Origin: Bilabrum cf. latius
Lineage: Eukaryota > Bigyra: Bicosoecida > Bigyra > Bicosoecida
Length of the DNA: 64,000 nt
Assembly: GCA_965178125.1 (NCBI GenBank)
Contig: OZ237759.1
Coordinates: 186,001 to 250,000, forward strand
Direction: 5' to 3'
Positions 37,665 to 48,798 of the stretch are shown here, piece after piece. Below the pieces are notes generated by a model that saw only the letters and a program-made list of their open reading frames with translations, did not search any database and had not been told where the DNA came from. The position numbers were made by a program, and so were the translations under genes. The stretch's first letter is position 1; each line of letters starts with the position of its first letter.

Positions 37665-38747
37665 ATGCACGCTATCTTGATCTCCGCTGCAGCTGCCCTA
37701 GCGGCGAGTGCAGTCGCCTCAACGTAGAACTGCACCCAAGGACCCAACACCGCGTGCGATAGCCAGTGGACCTGCTGCCAAACAGAGTATTCGAACTCTA
37801 ACACAGGATGCTGCCTGCTCCCGGATGCTGTGTGCTGTGGCAACGCACCGCCACCGCCCGTTCGCACTGCCGATGCGAAAGGCGAGCCACTCCCGTCCTG
37901 GGGAGTGGGGTACTGCTGCCCGTCCGGACACAAGTAAGAGATCCAGTACCATAATCAAGCCTCCTGCATGCATGGTATTGGCTGTACCCCGCATCCCTGC
38001 TGTTGCACCTTGTCAGCGCGCAGGTGCGTCAACATTACTGGCGGTGGGATCGGCTGCGAGGCCTCCGATTGGGCGGCTGCGGCAAGCGCGGCCAGCGCCG
38101 GCAGCCCCACCCCTGCCAACTTCGTGTGCAAGCCGGGGGCCTCCAAGCCGACGAGCCGCACGCAGCCCAACATCGCGGTCCTGGGTGACAGCGTGAGCAT
38201 CGGGTACGAGCCCCCTACGGCTGCCATGCTGTCATCCAAGTACTTTATCCAGCACACGCCGTGGGACACCAGGGGAGGGGGCAGCGGCACGTCCCAGTAC
38301 GGCCTGGAGTGTCTCCCCGCCCTCATGCGTACCTCTATGAGCGAAAAGGTCAGCTGGGACCTGGTGGTCTTCAACTTCGGGCTGCACGACCTAGACCCCT
38401 CCAACTCGTCGCAAGCCACGTACGAGCAGCAGCTCAAGGAGATCGCTCAGCAGCTGCGGCAGTACAGCGCCAAGCAGCTCTACGCCCTCACCACGCCCTA
38501 CATGCCCGACAAGACCCAGGGCATCGACATCGTGCAGGAGCTCAACGCCAGAGCCGAGGCCGTCATGAAGGAGCTGGGCATTCCCGTGGTGGACCTGTAC
38601 TCGGCGGTGACGGACGTGTGCGGCAAGGTGTACACGGACTGCAGCATCTGCCGCAAGTCGCCTTGCTCGTACCACTACACCCCGGAGGGGTACCAGGTCA
38701 TCGCAAAGACGCTGGCGCCAGCCATCGAGGCCCAGATGGCGGGGTGA
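37665..38747 (+). CDS. Secreted granulin-SGNH hydrolase fusion
   Basis: Exons 37665-37933 and 38024-38747, with a 90-nt intron (donor AAGTAAGA, acceptor CGCGCAG). The split codon AA/G restores YCCPSGHKCVNITG. The product is 330 residues ending at TGA. Signal peptide MHAILISAAAALAASAVAS is followed by a TAG at the predicted cleavage site. A granulin-like Cys repeat follows (CDSQWTCCQ, TGCCLLPDAVCC, YCCPSGHKC), interrupted by a Pro-rich loop. The SGNH domain starts at IAVLGDSVSIGYE (block I, Ser146), with LVVFNFGLHDLDPS (block III-like) and YHYTPEGYQVIAKTL (block V His). The Asp normally three residues before that His is Cys here, so the triad may be altered. SGNH enzymes are esterases, often acting on acetylated sugars. 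The gene starts 206 bp from the divergent SPATA20-like gene. Confidence 0.8.
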
Positions 38748-38934
38748 GATCAGGTCGCCCATGGCTTCTATCTGCCTTGCCCACGGGTTCCGGACGTTTG
38801 TCGTTTGCTCTAGTTGTCGATTGGTTCGGTTCCGCTGGCACGGCTGTCCTCGCGAATGATTCCTAGGTGTCTGTCTATGCCTAGCACCCGCCCCATACGG
38901 CAAGTCACCAGACCCATGCAGCCACTGCACGGCA

Positions 38935-40752
38935 TCACCTCCCCGAGTCCATCGCGGCCGCGACCATTTTCCTCCTGCGCTTGCGGCTGCGCGCCAGCTC
39001 GTCCGCCCCTGCATCCACCCCTTCTCCCCCATCGGCCCCGCCCCCGAACTCGGCCGCCTCCGCCGCCGCCGCCAGCATCTTCTCCCTCCTCCTCTCCTTC
39101 TTGGAAGGAACCGCCCCGCGGCCCCGCTTGCGCCCGGGCCCCGCCCCCTCCAGCCCCTCCCCGTCGTCGAGAGCGTGAGCCAGCGCCTCCCTCGCGTCTC
39201 GTGCCACCGCCTGCGCCTGCCTCGCCGCCTCCTCCACCCTAGGCTGGTACGCAGCAGCGGCCGCGTCGTCCTTCGGGTACTCCGTCAGCTTCTTCCCCAG
39301 GGCCGCCTCGATGGACTTGTACTGCTCCACGTCATACTGAGTCACCACCGTCACTGCCCTGCCCGAGCGGCCCGCGCGCGCCGTGCGGCCCACCCTGTGC
39401 ACGTAATCCTTCCCAGAGGAGGGCACGTCGAGGTTGATCACCAGGTCCACCTGCGGGATGTCCAGCCCGCGGGAGGCCACGTCCGTCGCGACGAGCACCT
39501 TCTTGTTGCCGCTGCGGAAGTCGTGCAGCTGCTGCAGGCGCCGGGGCTGGCTCATGTGCCCGTGGAGGCAGGCCACGGGGAAGCCCAGCACCCTGAGGAA
39601 GCCCGCGGCCCTCTGCGCCAGAGCACACGTAGCCACGAACACGATGGCCGAGCAGGATCGTCTCTCCGCCAGGATGGCCACCAGGTGCGCGTCCTTGATC
39701 TTGGCGGGCACGAAGATGTACTCCTGCGTGAGCTTGCCCACGGTCTGGTACTCCGAGGCGGAGACCTCCACCTTGACGGGGTTGCGAAGGGAGGCCCTCT
39801 GCAGGCGGGCCACCTGCGTGGTGATGGTGGCGGAGAACAGAAGGGTCCTCCTGTCGCTGGGGGCCGCCGCTAGGATCTTGTCGAGGGCCTCCTCGAAGTC
39901 CAGAGACAGCATCCTGTCCGCCTCGTCCAGGACGATGAACCTGAGCTTGGAGGCGGTGAACCCCTTGGTGTTCTCCAGGTGGTCAGCCACCCGCCCGGGG
40001 GTGCCCACCACAACGTGCGGCCGCCGGGCCAGCGCGATGCTCTGGGCCATGAGGTCCACTCCGCCCACGAGCGCCACCACGGACAGTCCGATGCCCTGCC
40101 CCAGCCGAGAGAGCTGGTCGTGGATCTGCAGTGCCAGCTCCCGGGTGGGGGCCAGCACCAGGCCAAAGAACCGCTGCGGGGAGGCCAGCAGGGCCTGCAG
40201 CATGGGAAGGCTGAAGGCGGCCGTCTTGCCGCTGCCCGTTTCCGCCAGCCCCACCACGTCCCTGCCCGCGAGCACATGCGGGATGGCAGCGGCCTGGATG
40301 GGCGTCGGGCTTTTCCATCCAAGGGCCGTGCACGACTGCACCAGAGGGTCGCACAGGCCCAGTTCCGCAAATGATTTGATCTTGGGTAACTTAGCGGGCT
40401 CCTCGCTCCCTGATGCTCCGCCCGAGCCGCTTCCCGATGCGGGAGCGCTGCCGGCTGCGGACGCCGAGCCCTCGCTTGTGTCCAATTGCGAATGCTTCCT
40501 AGTTGCCGAGCCGTCCGATGATTCAGCCCTAGGTGTGGACCGTTTCGAGGGAATCGCGTCAGACTGTCTTGACTCGGCCAATTTCTTTTGGAGGCGCAGC
40601 GCTTGCTCCATCAGACTTCCATCTGGCTATTCCCGAGTAGAACTAGAACCTGGCCTCTCTTTCTTTGATTTCTTTTGCTTCTTCCCACTCTTCTCCTTTT
40701 TATGTTTCTTCGATTTCTTTTCCTTGCGAGATGGCGCGCCAAAAAAATCCAT
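38935..40752 (-). CDS. DDX47: DEAD-box RNA helicase, DDX47/Rrp3 type
   Basis: DDX47/Rrp3 works in 40S pre-rRNA processing in the nucleolus. ATG 40752 gives a Lys-rich leader (MDFFGAPSRKEKKSKKHKKE). One TAG lies between TRE and PDGS, and TGA ends 605 residues. All helicase motifs are present: Q-motif FAELGLCDPLVQ...GWKSPTPIQ, Walker A AETGSGKT (~res 171), PTRELALQ, GG, TPGR, DEAD in VLDEADRM (~res 276), SAT, LVATDVASRGLDIPQ and HRVGRTARAGR. The segments HLENTKGF and YQTVGKLTQEYIFVPAK, and GRAVTVVTQYDVEQY, are diagnostic for the DDX47 subgroup. The C-terminal 130 residues are Lys/Arg/Ala-rich, as in nucleolar helicases. No intron. It is divergent from the EF-hand gene. Confidence 0.93.
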
Positions 40753-40890
40753 GGCACGAGTGAATGCGACGCTTGCAGTTCGAGACAAATGGAGTTCCTT
40801 GGTTCCGCTCCGTCATCACGAATGCGCGGCGCCGCTCCCTGCTGGCGCCACTTCTGCAACCGGAGTTGCGCCTGCGACAAGCCTGTAACC
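40753..40890. promoter_or_regulatory. Divergent promoter DDX47-like / EF-hand-like
   Basis: 138 bp between opposed start codons, mostly GC-balanced. No TATA box seen. Transcription is presumed bidirectional from gene orientation only. Confidence 0.4.
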
Positions 40891-43549
40891 ATGGACGGAG
40901 ACTACGTGGACTTGCCATAGGCTGAACTAGATATGCGTCGCAAGCTATTGAACAGCTTCTAGTCAGCATCCGGACCTGGTTCGTGCGTCCTGACAGCGGA
41001 TATGTTTCGGGATCTTGTAGCTGCTGCAAACCTCACGGTGGGGTCCCCAGAGCTAGATCGCGTCGTGCTCGAATGCAAAATAGACCCGAGTGGATCCGTG
41101 AGAGTAGGAAAGCAACAGGCCTAAACTTCTCCGTGCAATGCATACGCAGTTGCCTCACACCTCTACAAGCAGCTGAGACCCGGCAGTGTGCTGGGCATCG
41201 GCTCCCGCAATTTGTCGCATCGTCAACGTCACAGCGCGTTGTGTTCATAGTATTCTCCAATTGCAGGTGGACTTCTCTGCGTTCAAGGCGAGCGTGCTTG
41301 CCGTCGACGAGAAGGTGGAGCTCACTCGCCGGCAGGACGAAGCGGTGCAGCAGGCAGAGCGCAACGCCGGTATTGGGTCATCTGGGGGCGCAACAGGCAT
41401 GGGCGCTCGAGGCACGTAGTTTAGGGAAGCACTCGAGTCTGCCACTGGCCGCCACCAGTCGAGCGACCGTTCCTCGGTGCCCGCCGAACTGCTCGCTCTC
41501 CCTTAGCAACAGAGGGTCCGCCGGCTCACGCGGCAGATCTCTTCCCTGTTCTCGGAGTACGACAACGGGCGCTGCTCCCTAGATGTGTTCCGCGAGCGGC
41601 TGCGCCAGCTCGGCGTGGACGAGACGGAGGAGTTCCGCAGGGCCCTTCGCATGCCCGCCGACCTGACCTTCGCCACACTCTTCAGGGCGCTGTGCACCGC
41701 CGACGCGGCCCCAGCTTCATCGGCGGGCGCGCCCTCGGCCAGGGGGACCGGAGGCGCGCGGTCCGATCTGCACATGCAGGTGGGCGCGGGCCGGTCTGTC
41801 CCCTCCGCTGGCAGGCGGCTGGGACCCCCGGGGGGCCGCCGTGACTCTGACGTCATCTCGTGGCGAGGCTCGAAGGAGTCGTACGCCGCGAGGGAGGACA
41901 AGGCCTCTCCCGCTGCCAGCGGGCACAGGGCCAGGGCACACGGGGCCTACAGCCAGCTCGGCGGGCAGGGCGCGGGTGACGCGGTCAGGATGGGGACGCC
42001 GATGGGCGGGCCAGGCGTGGGCCAGGGGCTGGCAGCCTCCTCCTCCACCGCAGCCTCCTCCCCGGGAGCGGCCTCACAGGCCAGCGGGGTACCAGGACGT
42101 GCCGCTGGTCGGGCTACCGGCGAGGGGCAGGTGTCGTACTCCACGGGCAGGTACGATGCGCGCGCGATGAAGGAGTCGGGTGCGGGCGCCGTGATCTTCG
42201 GGAGGGGCACGATGGCGCCGGGCGCTGACAGGCACGGAATCAGCGTGTCGGGCGGGGTGACCATGCACCATTCCATGAGCAGTCAGGCGGGCCAGCGGGC
42301 GGCGCAGATGGCGCGCGCCACCCAGGGGGGTCGCGGGGTGGCAGCCACTCTGGTGGACGACGCGGACAAAGCAAGGGACGACGCCCGGTGGGAGTCGCTG
42401 GCACAGGCCCAGGCCAGGGACGTGGTGCGCGGCGCCGGCATGGTTCCGTAGTCGGGCGTGGGGATGGCCCCCACGGCGCGGGCGGGGCACGGTCTCCCCG
42501 ACAAGGGCCTCCTCAGGGAACAGGTGTACTCTCTGGTGCGGCAGCTGGACAAGGGCATGCTGACTGCGGCGGGGTTCCGCGCCCGGGCGGCGCAGATGCA
42601 GATCGCCATCCCCCCCGCAGTGGACAAGCTGCTCTTGGACTTCGAGGCGAACGGGCGGGCGGACTTTGCCCGGTACGTGAAGGGTTTCGAAGACTACCTC
42701 CACGCGAGGGCCAGGGAGGCAGGGGCGGCGGCAGCGGCGGCGCAGGCGCAGGAGGGCGTGCCTGTGGGTGCGCGTGCGGTTGAGACGGCCGAGGAGCGCC
42801 GGGAGAGGGAGGAGAGGGACGCGGCCGCGGGGGCTGCGGCTGCCGCCAGCGCGCGGGGCCTGGGGCAGGTGCAGAGCGCCACGCGGTCCCACGGTGATAT
42901 CATCGGGTGGCATGGAGGGGCCGCTGAGAAGGCGGCCAAGGAGGAGGAGGAGTCCTTGCGGAAGCGGGGCCTCAGGCCGGGCATGCAGAGGAACACGGCC
43001 CTATGGAATGCCGCTGCGACAGTTGGGTCGGGCAACCCGACGGGTGGCGGGTCTGCGGCAGACATGGGCACCATTCTGGGGCCGGCTTCGCTGAACGCCA
43101 CGGGGGGGCTCCGCACCACTCGCAAGGGCAAGGGCCCAACCAGCATCGCGGACCGGAGCGCGGGGAACATCATCGCGTGGGCCGCGGGGGCACCTCCCTC
43201 GCAGGGGCCAGGGCAGGGCATCCCGGCCGCGGTACTGTCGCCCAGCGGACAGGCCCCCGCCCATGACCGGGCGACGCTGATGGCAGGCGTATCTGGTGAC
43301 CCCGGATACACGGGGGGGGGTCCCCAGGGCGGGGACCTCCTGCCGGATGGGAGGCCCGTCGGCAAGGGGCGCGCGCACGTCGACTCGGAGCTCGGGCGGC
43401 TGGCCATGGCGAGGGGCCGCGCGCCGTTCGGCACGGAGAAAGATTTACCACACAAGCCTCAGTATGAGAGAGGGGCCGACGGAAGGTATCACAGGGTCGT
43501 CTCGCCGGCGGGAGGCGGGCGGGGCCCGTCTGCGGGGCACCGCGGCTGA
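40891..43549 (+). CDS. EF-hand-like repeat protein of unknown role (possibly ciliary)
   Basis: Exons 40891-41097 and 41267-43549, with a 169-nt intron (donor GTGAGA, acceptor AATTGCAG, phase 0). The join restores an EF-hand loop, KIDPSGS-VDFSAFKASV. Five TAGs are read and TGA ends 829 residues. Three helix-loop-helix-like pairs are visible: the first at residues ~10-80, the second around LTRQISSLFSEYDNGRCSLDV (41530-41700), and the third around LREQVYSLVRQLDKGMLTAAGF to RADFARYVKGFEDYL (42510-42700). The later loops lack full Ca2+ ligand sets. Between and after them lie low-complexity regions with three copies of a short D/N-(I/V)-I-x-W motif: DVISWRGS, DIIGWHGG and NIIAWAAG. I do not recognise the family. 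Flagellar-associated EF-hand proteins are one possibility. Confidence 0.6.
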
Positions 43550-43580
43550 GGCTGCGGTAGTTGCCCTTGCTTCGCAAATA

Positions 43581-43604
43581 GAGGCCCCGCACAGAACCTG
43601 AACG
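43581..43604 (+). repeat. Left terminal inverted repeat
   Basis: Starts GAGGCCCCGCAC and ends CCTGAACG. It matches the reverse complement of 45090-45113 except at one base (A versus G at position 13). Confidence 0.85.
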
Positions 43605-45089
43605 AACCCGAATCTGAACAGTTTTCCTGTACCCCGATAGAGCAGGTTAGCGAATATGAAACGGAGTGTAAACGCCAGAACATATTAAATACTTCATATA
43701 GTATCTTAATTGTGGGTTTGACTGGCGACTGTCATTCATACAGGCCTAGGATTGTACGGTGTCCAAGAATGCAACGCAGAAGGCGATGCTCCCTTTATCA
43801 AGCGTTTTATCGAGGCTATACTTAGTTTGAATGAGAAATATTAATAAATACTACCATCTAAAGCTAACGCGTTGTAAATTGACGCCTAAAGGCTTAATAT
43901 AGTGCACTTCTCGTGATAGGTGTTTGGCCATGCACGGACTGCCCTTGACGGTCATCACTTTTTGCAATTCTGCGGACGCGACGGAGGTGTGTTTGCACCA
44001 ACCTGCAAGATACGTCCAATTAGTGTGTTTTTACAAGGCATGGTGTGCTCTATAAGGCGGGGATGCTGAGCTAACTGCATATTTTGTCAGCGGTCGCATC
44101 AAAATGGCGTGCAAGCTGGCACAGGCTGGGCAAGCCGCAGACTTCTGGTACGCGTGATTTCTTGGTAAATTAGTAGTATCAAATGTATACAATGTAACGC
44201 TGAGTCCTTGGTGCAATTTTGTCGAGTTGTAACAGGTATTGAAATCCTGGGTGGAGAGCCAATGCTGGCTATGGCAGCCGTATTGATGAATTTGTGCATT
44301 AATTTGGAATGGCGTGATGATTGTGCAGCATCTAGACTTTAATCTTCCTATTTATGCTCGTGTAGGTATGTTAGATACATGGGATCGAGAGAATCGGCCA
44401 TGCAACCGTAGCACGCGGTCAAACTGGGCGATTGCAGCCGTTAAAAAGGCAGCCCCGGCAAGTAATTGTGTACTGAAAGTATAAATTGAGAATGATTACT
44501 GGGTTTCCAGGACGCAACTGTGAAAACGAGAAGAGGAAAGGCCGTTTTGTTGTAGGGCAAGCTACTGGCGATCCCGAAGAATGTGGAGGATTTCGACTGA
44601 GAAAGTTGCGTATAGGGGTGGCCAGGTGCTCATTTGTATTCTCAATACTTAAATATACCTACTCACTAAGTGCCGGAGTTCTTCGCTTGTCCAATGGTAT
44701 GATATCATAACAAGTATGTGTTTCTGAGGGGGGTGTTCAGGGTCCCTCCGCGGCTGGAAACGACCTTTATGGCGCCTACGGCTCATCTAGTTACAAAGCA
44801 ACGTTTAGCAAGTATATCCTTCATGCTGTCTTGCATAAAGAAAGAGGGTAGGAGTACGGCAGGCTGCTACTTCAGCAGTGATGCTCGATTGAAAACAAGC
44901 TTTTTGTCCGTTGTGCCTGCAAGTTTTCCCTTGTGTTTGGGCTGCGATAACTTTCGTTGTACTTGACTCTAGAACAAGCTGAAAATCGCATTAATTAAAG
45001 CTCCAGCCCGCGCTCAAAGCAGCATATTCGGTCTCTTTCCTAGAAGTTTCCTTGAGAAGAATCAGGGAAAACTAAGGAGGAAGGTTCCC

Positions 45090-45113
45090 CGTTCAGGTTC
45101 CGTGCGGGGCCTC
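45090..45113 (-). repeat. Right terminal inverted repeat
   Basis: Reverse complement starts GAGGCCCCGCAC, the mate of the 43581 repeat, and is followed directly by TA. Confidence 0.85.
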
Positions 45114-45115
45114 TA

Positions 45116-45430
45116 TACGATGTTACTAGCAATTAGAAAACTATAATTTTTGGGGCTCCCTGTCATTTTGTAAGTGCAACCATGAATCGATGCAAGTGGG
45201 TCTCGAGTATGATTTGCAGCGCAGGCACACTGTCGAACAGGAAATCGGGCATGTCCAAGTACCAAGACACGGCAATCAAGCGCGCGTAGCGTTTGCAATG
45301 CTTTGACACACACAGGTGCCCGATCGGGTAACCCTGCCCATGCAAGGCACCAAAGAGGGTTCCACCAGAGAGACGGACCTTGCCTCCTTGGAGCCACGCC
45401 ATCACGTCACACAAATGACGGCCTGGCCGC
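45116..45430. other. Gap between TIR element and calreticulin stop
   Basis: 315 bp, presumably calreticulin 3' UTR and flank. I see no gene, repeat or clear polyadenylation signal. Confidence 0.5.
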
Positions 45431-46914
45431 TCACAGCTCCTCGTCCTCCTCATCGGCGTCCTCCTCCTCCTCGTCCTCCTCCTCCTCGGCGGCCTTGCGC
45501 GCCTCCTCCTCGGCCTTGCGCTCTTCCTCGGCCTTCTTCCTCTCGGCCTCCTTGGCATCATCGTAGGCCTTCTTCTCGGCGTCCTTGTTTGCCTCGAACG
45601 TCTCCTTGGCGAAGGCCTCGGCCTCCTCCACAGAGTCAGTCACGATGATGTCGTCGAAGATGGTGCCGGCCTTGACCTGCCACAGCTCGAACGCGACGTT
45701 CGTGCAAGGGTTCTCCTTGGAGCAGACCGCGTACACGTTCTCGTCCTCCTCGTAGTCGGGGTTGGGGATCTCGGGGTGCACCCAGGCGCCCTTGTAATCG
45801 GGGTTGTCGATCATCTTGGGGGACCACTCGCCCTTGTAGTCGGGGTTGTCGATCATGGGCGCCTCCCAGTCCCCGTCCTCCTCGTCGTCCCAGTCCTCGG
45901 GCTTGGCTGCCTCGGGGTCGGGGATCTTCTCCGGCACATCGTCCCATCCCTCGGGCTTCTTGTCCTCGGGGTCGGGGATCTTGGCCTCGTCTACCCAGTC
46001 CTCGGGCTTCTTGGCCTCGGGGTCCTTGATCATCTTGGGGGCCAGGAAGTCCCAGTCGTCGAAGAGGGAGCCGCTCTCGACCTTGCTGCCGTCGATCTGC
46101 ACCTCGTACGTGTTGTCGGGGCTCACGATGAACGTGTAGCGGTGGGACAGGTTGTCAGTCTCGCACCGGATGCTCTTCTTCGTCAGCAAGTTCTTGCCCT
46201 TGTACGTGAAGATGGCGTGGGTCTTGCGGGTGGAGGTGCCGCAGACGTCGGGGCCGAACATGATGGCGTACTCGTCATCGCCGCCGAACTTCTTGGGGTC
46301 CTTGATCTTGGGGGTCAGCTTGATGTAAGCGCCGCCGCAATCCAAGTTCTGCTCGTGGCGCACGGTGTACGAAAGCACGAGCTTGTTGCCCTCAGACACG
46401 AACTCGGTGTCGAGCGGGGCCGAGGCCGAATAAAAGCGAGCATCCTGGCCGGTCTGGATCCCGACATTACTCGAGTCCGCGAGGTTCTCGGCAAGCTTCC
46501 ACTCTCCCATCTGCAAAAAATAGACAATAAATTATTTAATTAGTGCAGAGGTCACTGCCAGGCCATTGTGCGGTGGTGCCCCACGTTGGCATCGCCACGT
46601 GGCTGGAGCGGGCCAGCCAACCGCAACTGCGACGCAAAGCCTTAAACTCACCTCTGAAGAGGACTTCCACTCCGATCCGATGGTCCATCGGTCCTGCCAA
46701 TCAGCTGCGAATACTAGTAGGAGCTGGTACAGGCGTGAGCCGACAATGGCACGCGGCACGACGCGTGGGAGATCACGTGGCAAGGATCCCACGTTGCAGT
46801 CCCTTCGATGCAACCTAGCGACCGCATTCACTCACCGTCGAACGAATCCTTGAAGTATGTCTTTGCCGAAGCAAGAGCAGCAAGACCAGCAAGCACTGCG
46901 AGAACGACGCGCAT
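45431..46914 (-). CDS. CALR: Calreticulin
   Basis: Calreticulin is the ER lectin chaperone and Ca2+ store. Exons 46836-46914, 46652-46704 and 45431-46510 encode 403 residues ending at TGA. The introns (131 and 141 nt) have GTGAGT donors and TTCGCAG and TTTTGCAG acceptors. Signal peptide MRVVLAVLAGLAALASA precedes KTYFKDSFDADWQDRW. Family signatures are TGQDARFYSASAPLD, KHEQN-like RHEQNLDCGGAYIKL and IMFGPDVCG. The P-domain has both repeat types: PDPEDKKPEGWDD-type and DNPDYKGEW-type, three of each kind being readable. The acidic C-domain ends EEDEEL, a variant of the KDEL ER-retention signal. No TAG occurs in this gene. It shares a 223-bp divergent promoter with an ER J-protein. Confidence 0.97.
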
Positions 46915-47137
46915 GTTTTTCCTCAGTCTTCACCTTTGGCGGGCGGACGGCAACAGAGCCACACTGGATCTGTATTACAGACATGTGCACGCTATATACA
47001 ATGCGCGGCGCCCGCAGCACCAATTGGTTCCGTTCTGCGATTGCACTTCAGCACAACGTGTCACTATTTGCTTCCTTTGGCGCGTATCAAGGTCTTACTG
47101 GACGCTATCCAACGACATCGTGCTATCAAAGCATTAA
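46915..47137. promoter_or_regulatory. Divergent promoter between calreticulin and an ER J-protein
   Basis: 223 bp between start codons. It contains TATATA at 46993-46998 (about 80 bp from the calreticulin ATG), a palindromic CCAATTGG at 47020-47027 that presents CCAAT in both directions, and an ACGTG core at 47056-47060. The pairing of two ER chaperone genes suggests co-regulation, perhaps by ER stress. The animal ERSE spacing (CCAAT-N9-CCACG) is not present. Confidence 0.45.
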
Positions 47138-48613
47138 ATGTCGGCACTTGTTCGCAGGTATCGTCGAAATAAGGTGCTGGGATTGGCACCACTGACGCTG
47201 CTGGGTTTGATCATATTCCTGCCAGCGCTTGCGCTTGGCGGGACGGACTTCTACAGGGTCCTCGGTATCCAGCGCGGTGCGAATGATAATCAAATTAAGA
47301 GAGCGTACCGAAAGCAGGCACTGAAATGGCACCCTGATAAGCACCCGGACAATGAATAGAAAGCGACGGAAAGATTCGAGAAAGTCGCAAAGGCGTACGA
47401 GGTTTTGTCAGACCCAGAGAAGCGAAGAATCTACGACCAGGTTGGTGAAGAAGGCCTCGATGGAAATGGTGACCCTCACGGTGGTGGGCCTCCCGGATCC
47501 GGGGGAGGCGGTCCAGGCTTTGGTGGGCAAGGTGGGCCCGGTGGTGGTCCTGGCATGCACTTCTCCTTCTCGGGTGGACCGGGTGTCAACTTTGGGGCCT
47601 CTGCGTTTGACATGTTCGAGAGGATGTTTGGGCAGCGTGGCGCGGGCGGCGGCTTGTTTGGTGGGATGGGCATGGGTGGTGGTGGTGGTGGTGGCGGCCG
47701 TGGCGGCCCTCGGGGTGGTCGGGGCCGAAACCGTGGTCCGCCGCCGCCTCTGTTCCCCAAGGGATCCGCAGTGCATCAGCTGAGCGCCGCGGGCATGAAA
47801 AAGGTCGGGAGAACGGGACGGGGCCGCACTGTCTGGCTGCTCGCGTTCCTGGACGGCAACGACCGGGGGCAGGGGCAGGGCGGCTCTCGGGAGGTCGCCG
47901 GGGCCCTGGACAAAGCGGCAGATGCGCTGCAGGGGGCCGCTAGGGTGGGTGTCGTGGATTGCGCGCGGCACGGGAAGGTGTGCCAGGCCCAGGGGATCCA
48001 AGAGGTCCCGCACATTAAGGTGCTGGGGCCAGACCGAGCAGAGGAACACAGAGGCAACCCAGCCTCCGCGAAGAGGCTGAGAGACGCGGCCGTGAATGCG
48101 CTGCAGGAGGCGGAGAACAGTTTTCGGGTTAGGGTATCCGGGGCGGGGCAGGCGCAACTCAGGGGCCTCAAGCGGCGGTGCGCCCGGTCTGCTAGTGGCT
48201 GCGGGCTGCTCCTATCCTCCTCGCAGCAGCCCAGCGCTCGCCTCCTTGCCCTAGCCGGGGCCCTGCGGGACCGAGAGGATATGGAGGGTGTGGCGAGTGG
48301 GCTGGACCTGTACCTGGTGAGCCTGCCGAGGGACAGCCCGGAGGCTTGCCGCGAGGTGGACAGGGCCCTGGGGCTGCCCAACGGAACCGCAGCTGGCGCC
48401 GCGCAAGGGCCCGCTGTGCTCACGCATGTCAGTGGTGAAGACGGTTCATCTGCCTCGGTTCACAGTTAGGACAAGGGAGGACGGGGAGGCGCGCAGGGCA
48501 GCCACGCTGGTGGAAAGGGGTCTTCGAAGTCGGAAACCTCTGCATGGACGATGTAGAACAGCATGGCCCGGTTCTTGGTCTAGCAAGCGGCTCGCCGAAG
48601 GGGTGCAAGGTAA
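47138..48613 (+). CDS. ER-type DnaJ (J-domain) protein with thioredoxin-like region
   Basis: ATG 47138. Hydrophobic leader [22 protein letters not shown] targets the secretory pathway. The J domain follows at once ([28 protein letters not shown] with HPD at ~66; [15 protein letters not shown]). TAG at 47357 lies inside the J domain between PDNE and KATERF, so the standard code would cut the domain in half. A Gly-rich region of ~100 residues is followed by a thioredoxin-like fold ([39 protein letters not shown]) without a CxxC pair. Three more TAGs occur after 48467 before TAA at 48611, giving 491 residues. A donor-like GTAACC overlaps the final codons, so a short last intron cannot be excluded. 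It probably recruits BiP/HSP70 in the ER lumen. Confidence 0.8.
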
Positions 48614-48780
48614 CCTACTCGTAAGCAGTTCTTTGTAGCTTATCCACCCTGTTTTTGGACGGACAGCAACACCAGATTCGTATGGGTATTATAACCTGAT
48701 CGAGCCGTAGCTACCCGTAGAATCAATGCGAAGATGGGCATCCAAATTATCCGAAAAACATGTGATATTCACCGACTTAG

Positions 48781-48798
48781 CCGGCGCCGTGAAAGGTC
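48781..48798 (+). repeat. PiggyBac-like left TIR
   Basis: CCGGCGCCGTGAAAGGTC, preceded by TTAG. Identical in inverted orientation to 52658-52675. Confidence 0.95.

Larger units (their letters stand above)
43581..45113. mobile_element. Non-autonomous TIR element (1,533 bp), TA target site
   Basis: A 24-bp terminal inverted repeat (23/24 identical) bounds an AT-rich block with no coding potential under either code. It is flanked on both sides by TA (43579-43580 and 45114-45115). TA duplication is typical of Tc1/mariner-type elements, so a MITE or internally deleted relative is the likely identity. It lies between the convergent 3' ends of the EF-hand and calreticulin genes. Confidence 0.7.

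Noticed and set aside
43581-45113. Transposase remnant inside the TA-flanked element
   Set aside because: The small ORFs (e.g. 44486-44710, 44718-44966) end at TAA or TGA, share no frame and show no DDE-like motif.
46915-47137. Animal-type ER stress element
   Set aside because: CCAAT and ACGTG are present but not in the CCAAT-N9-CCACG arrangement, so only a loose resemblance remains.
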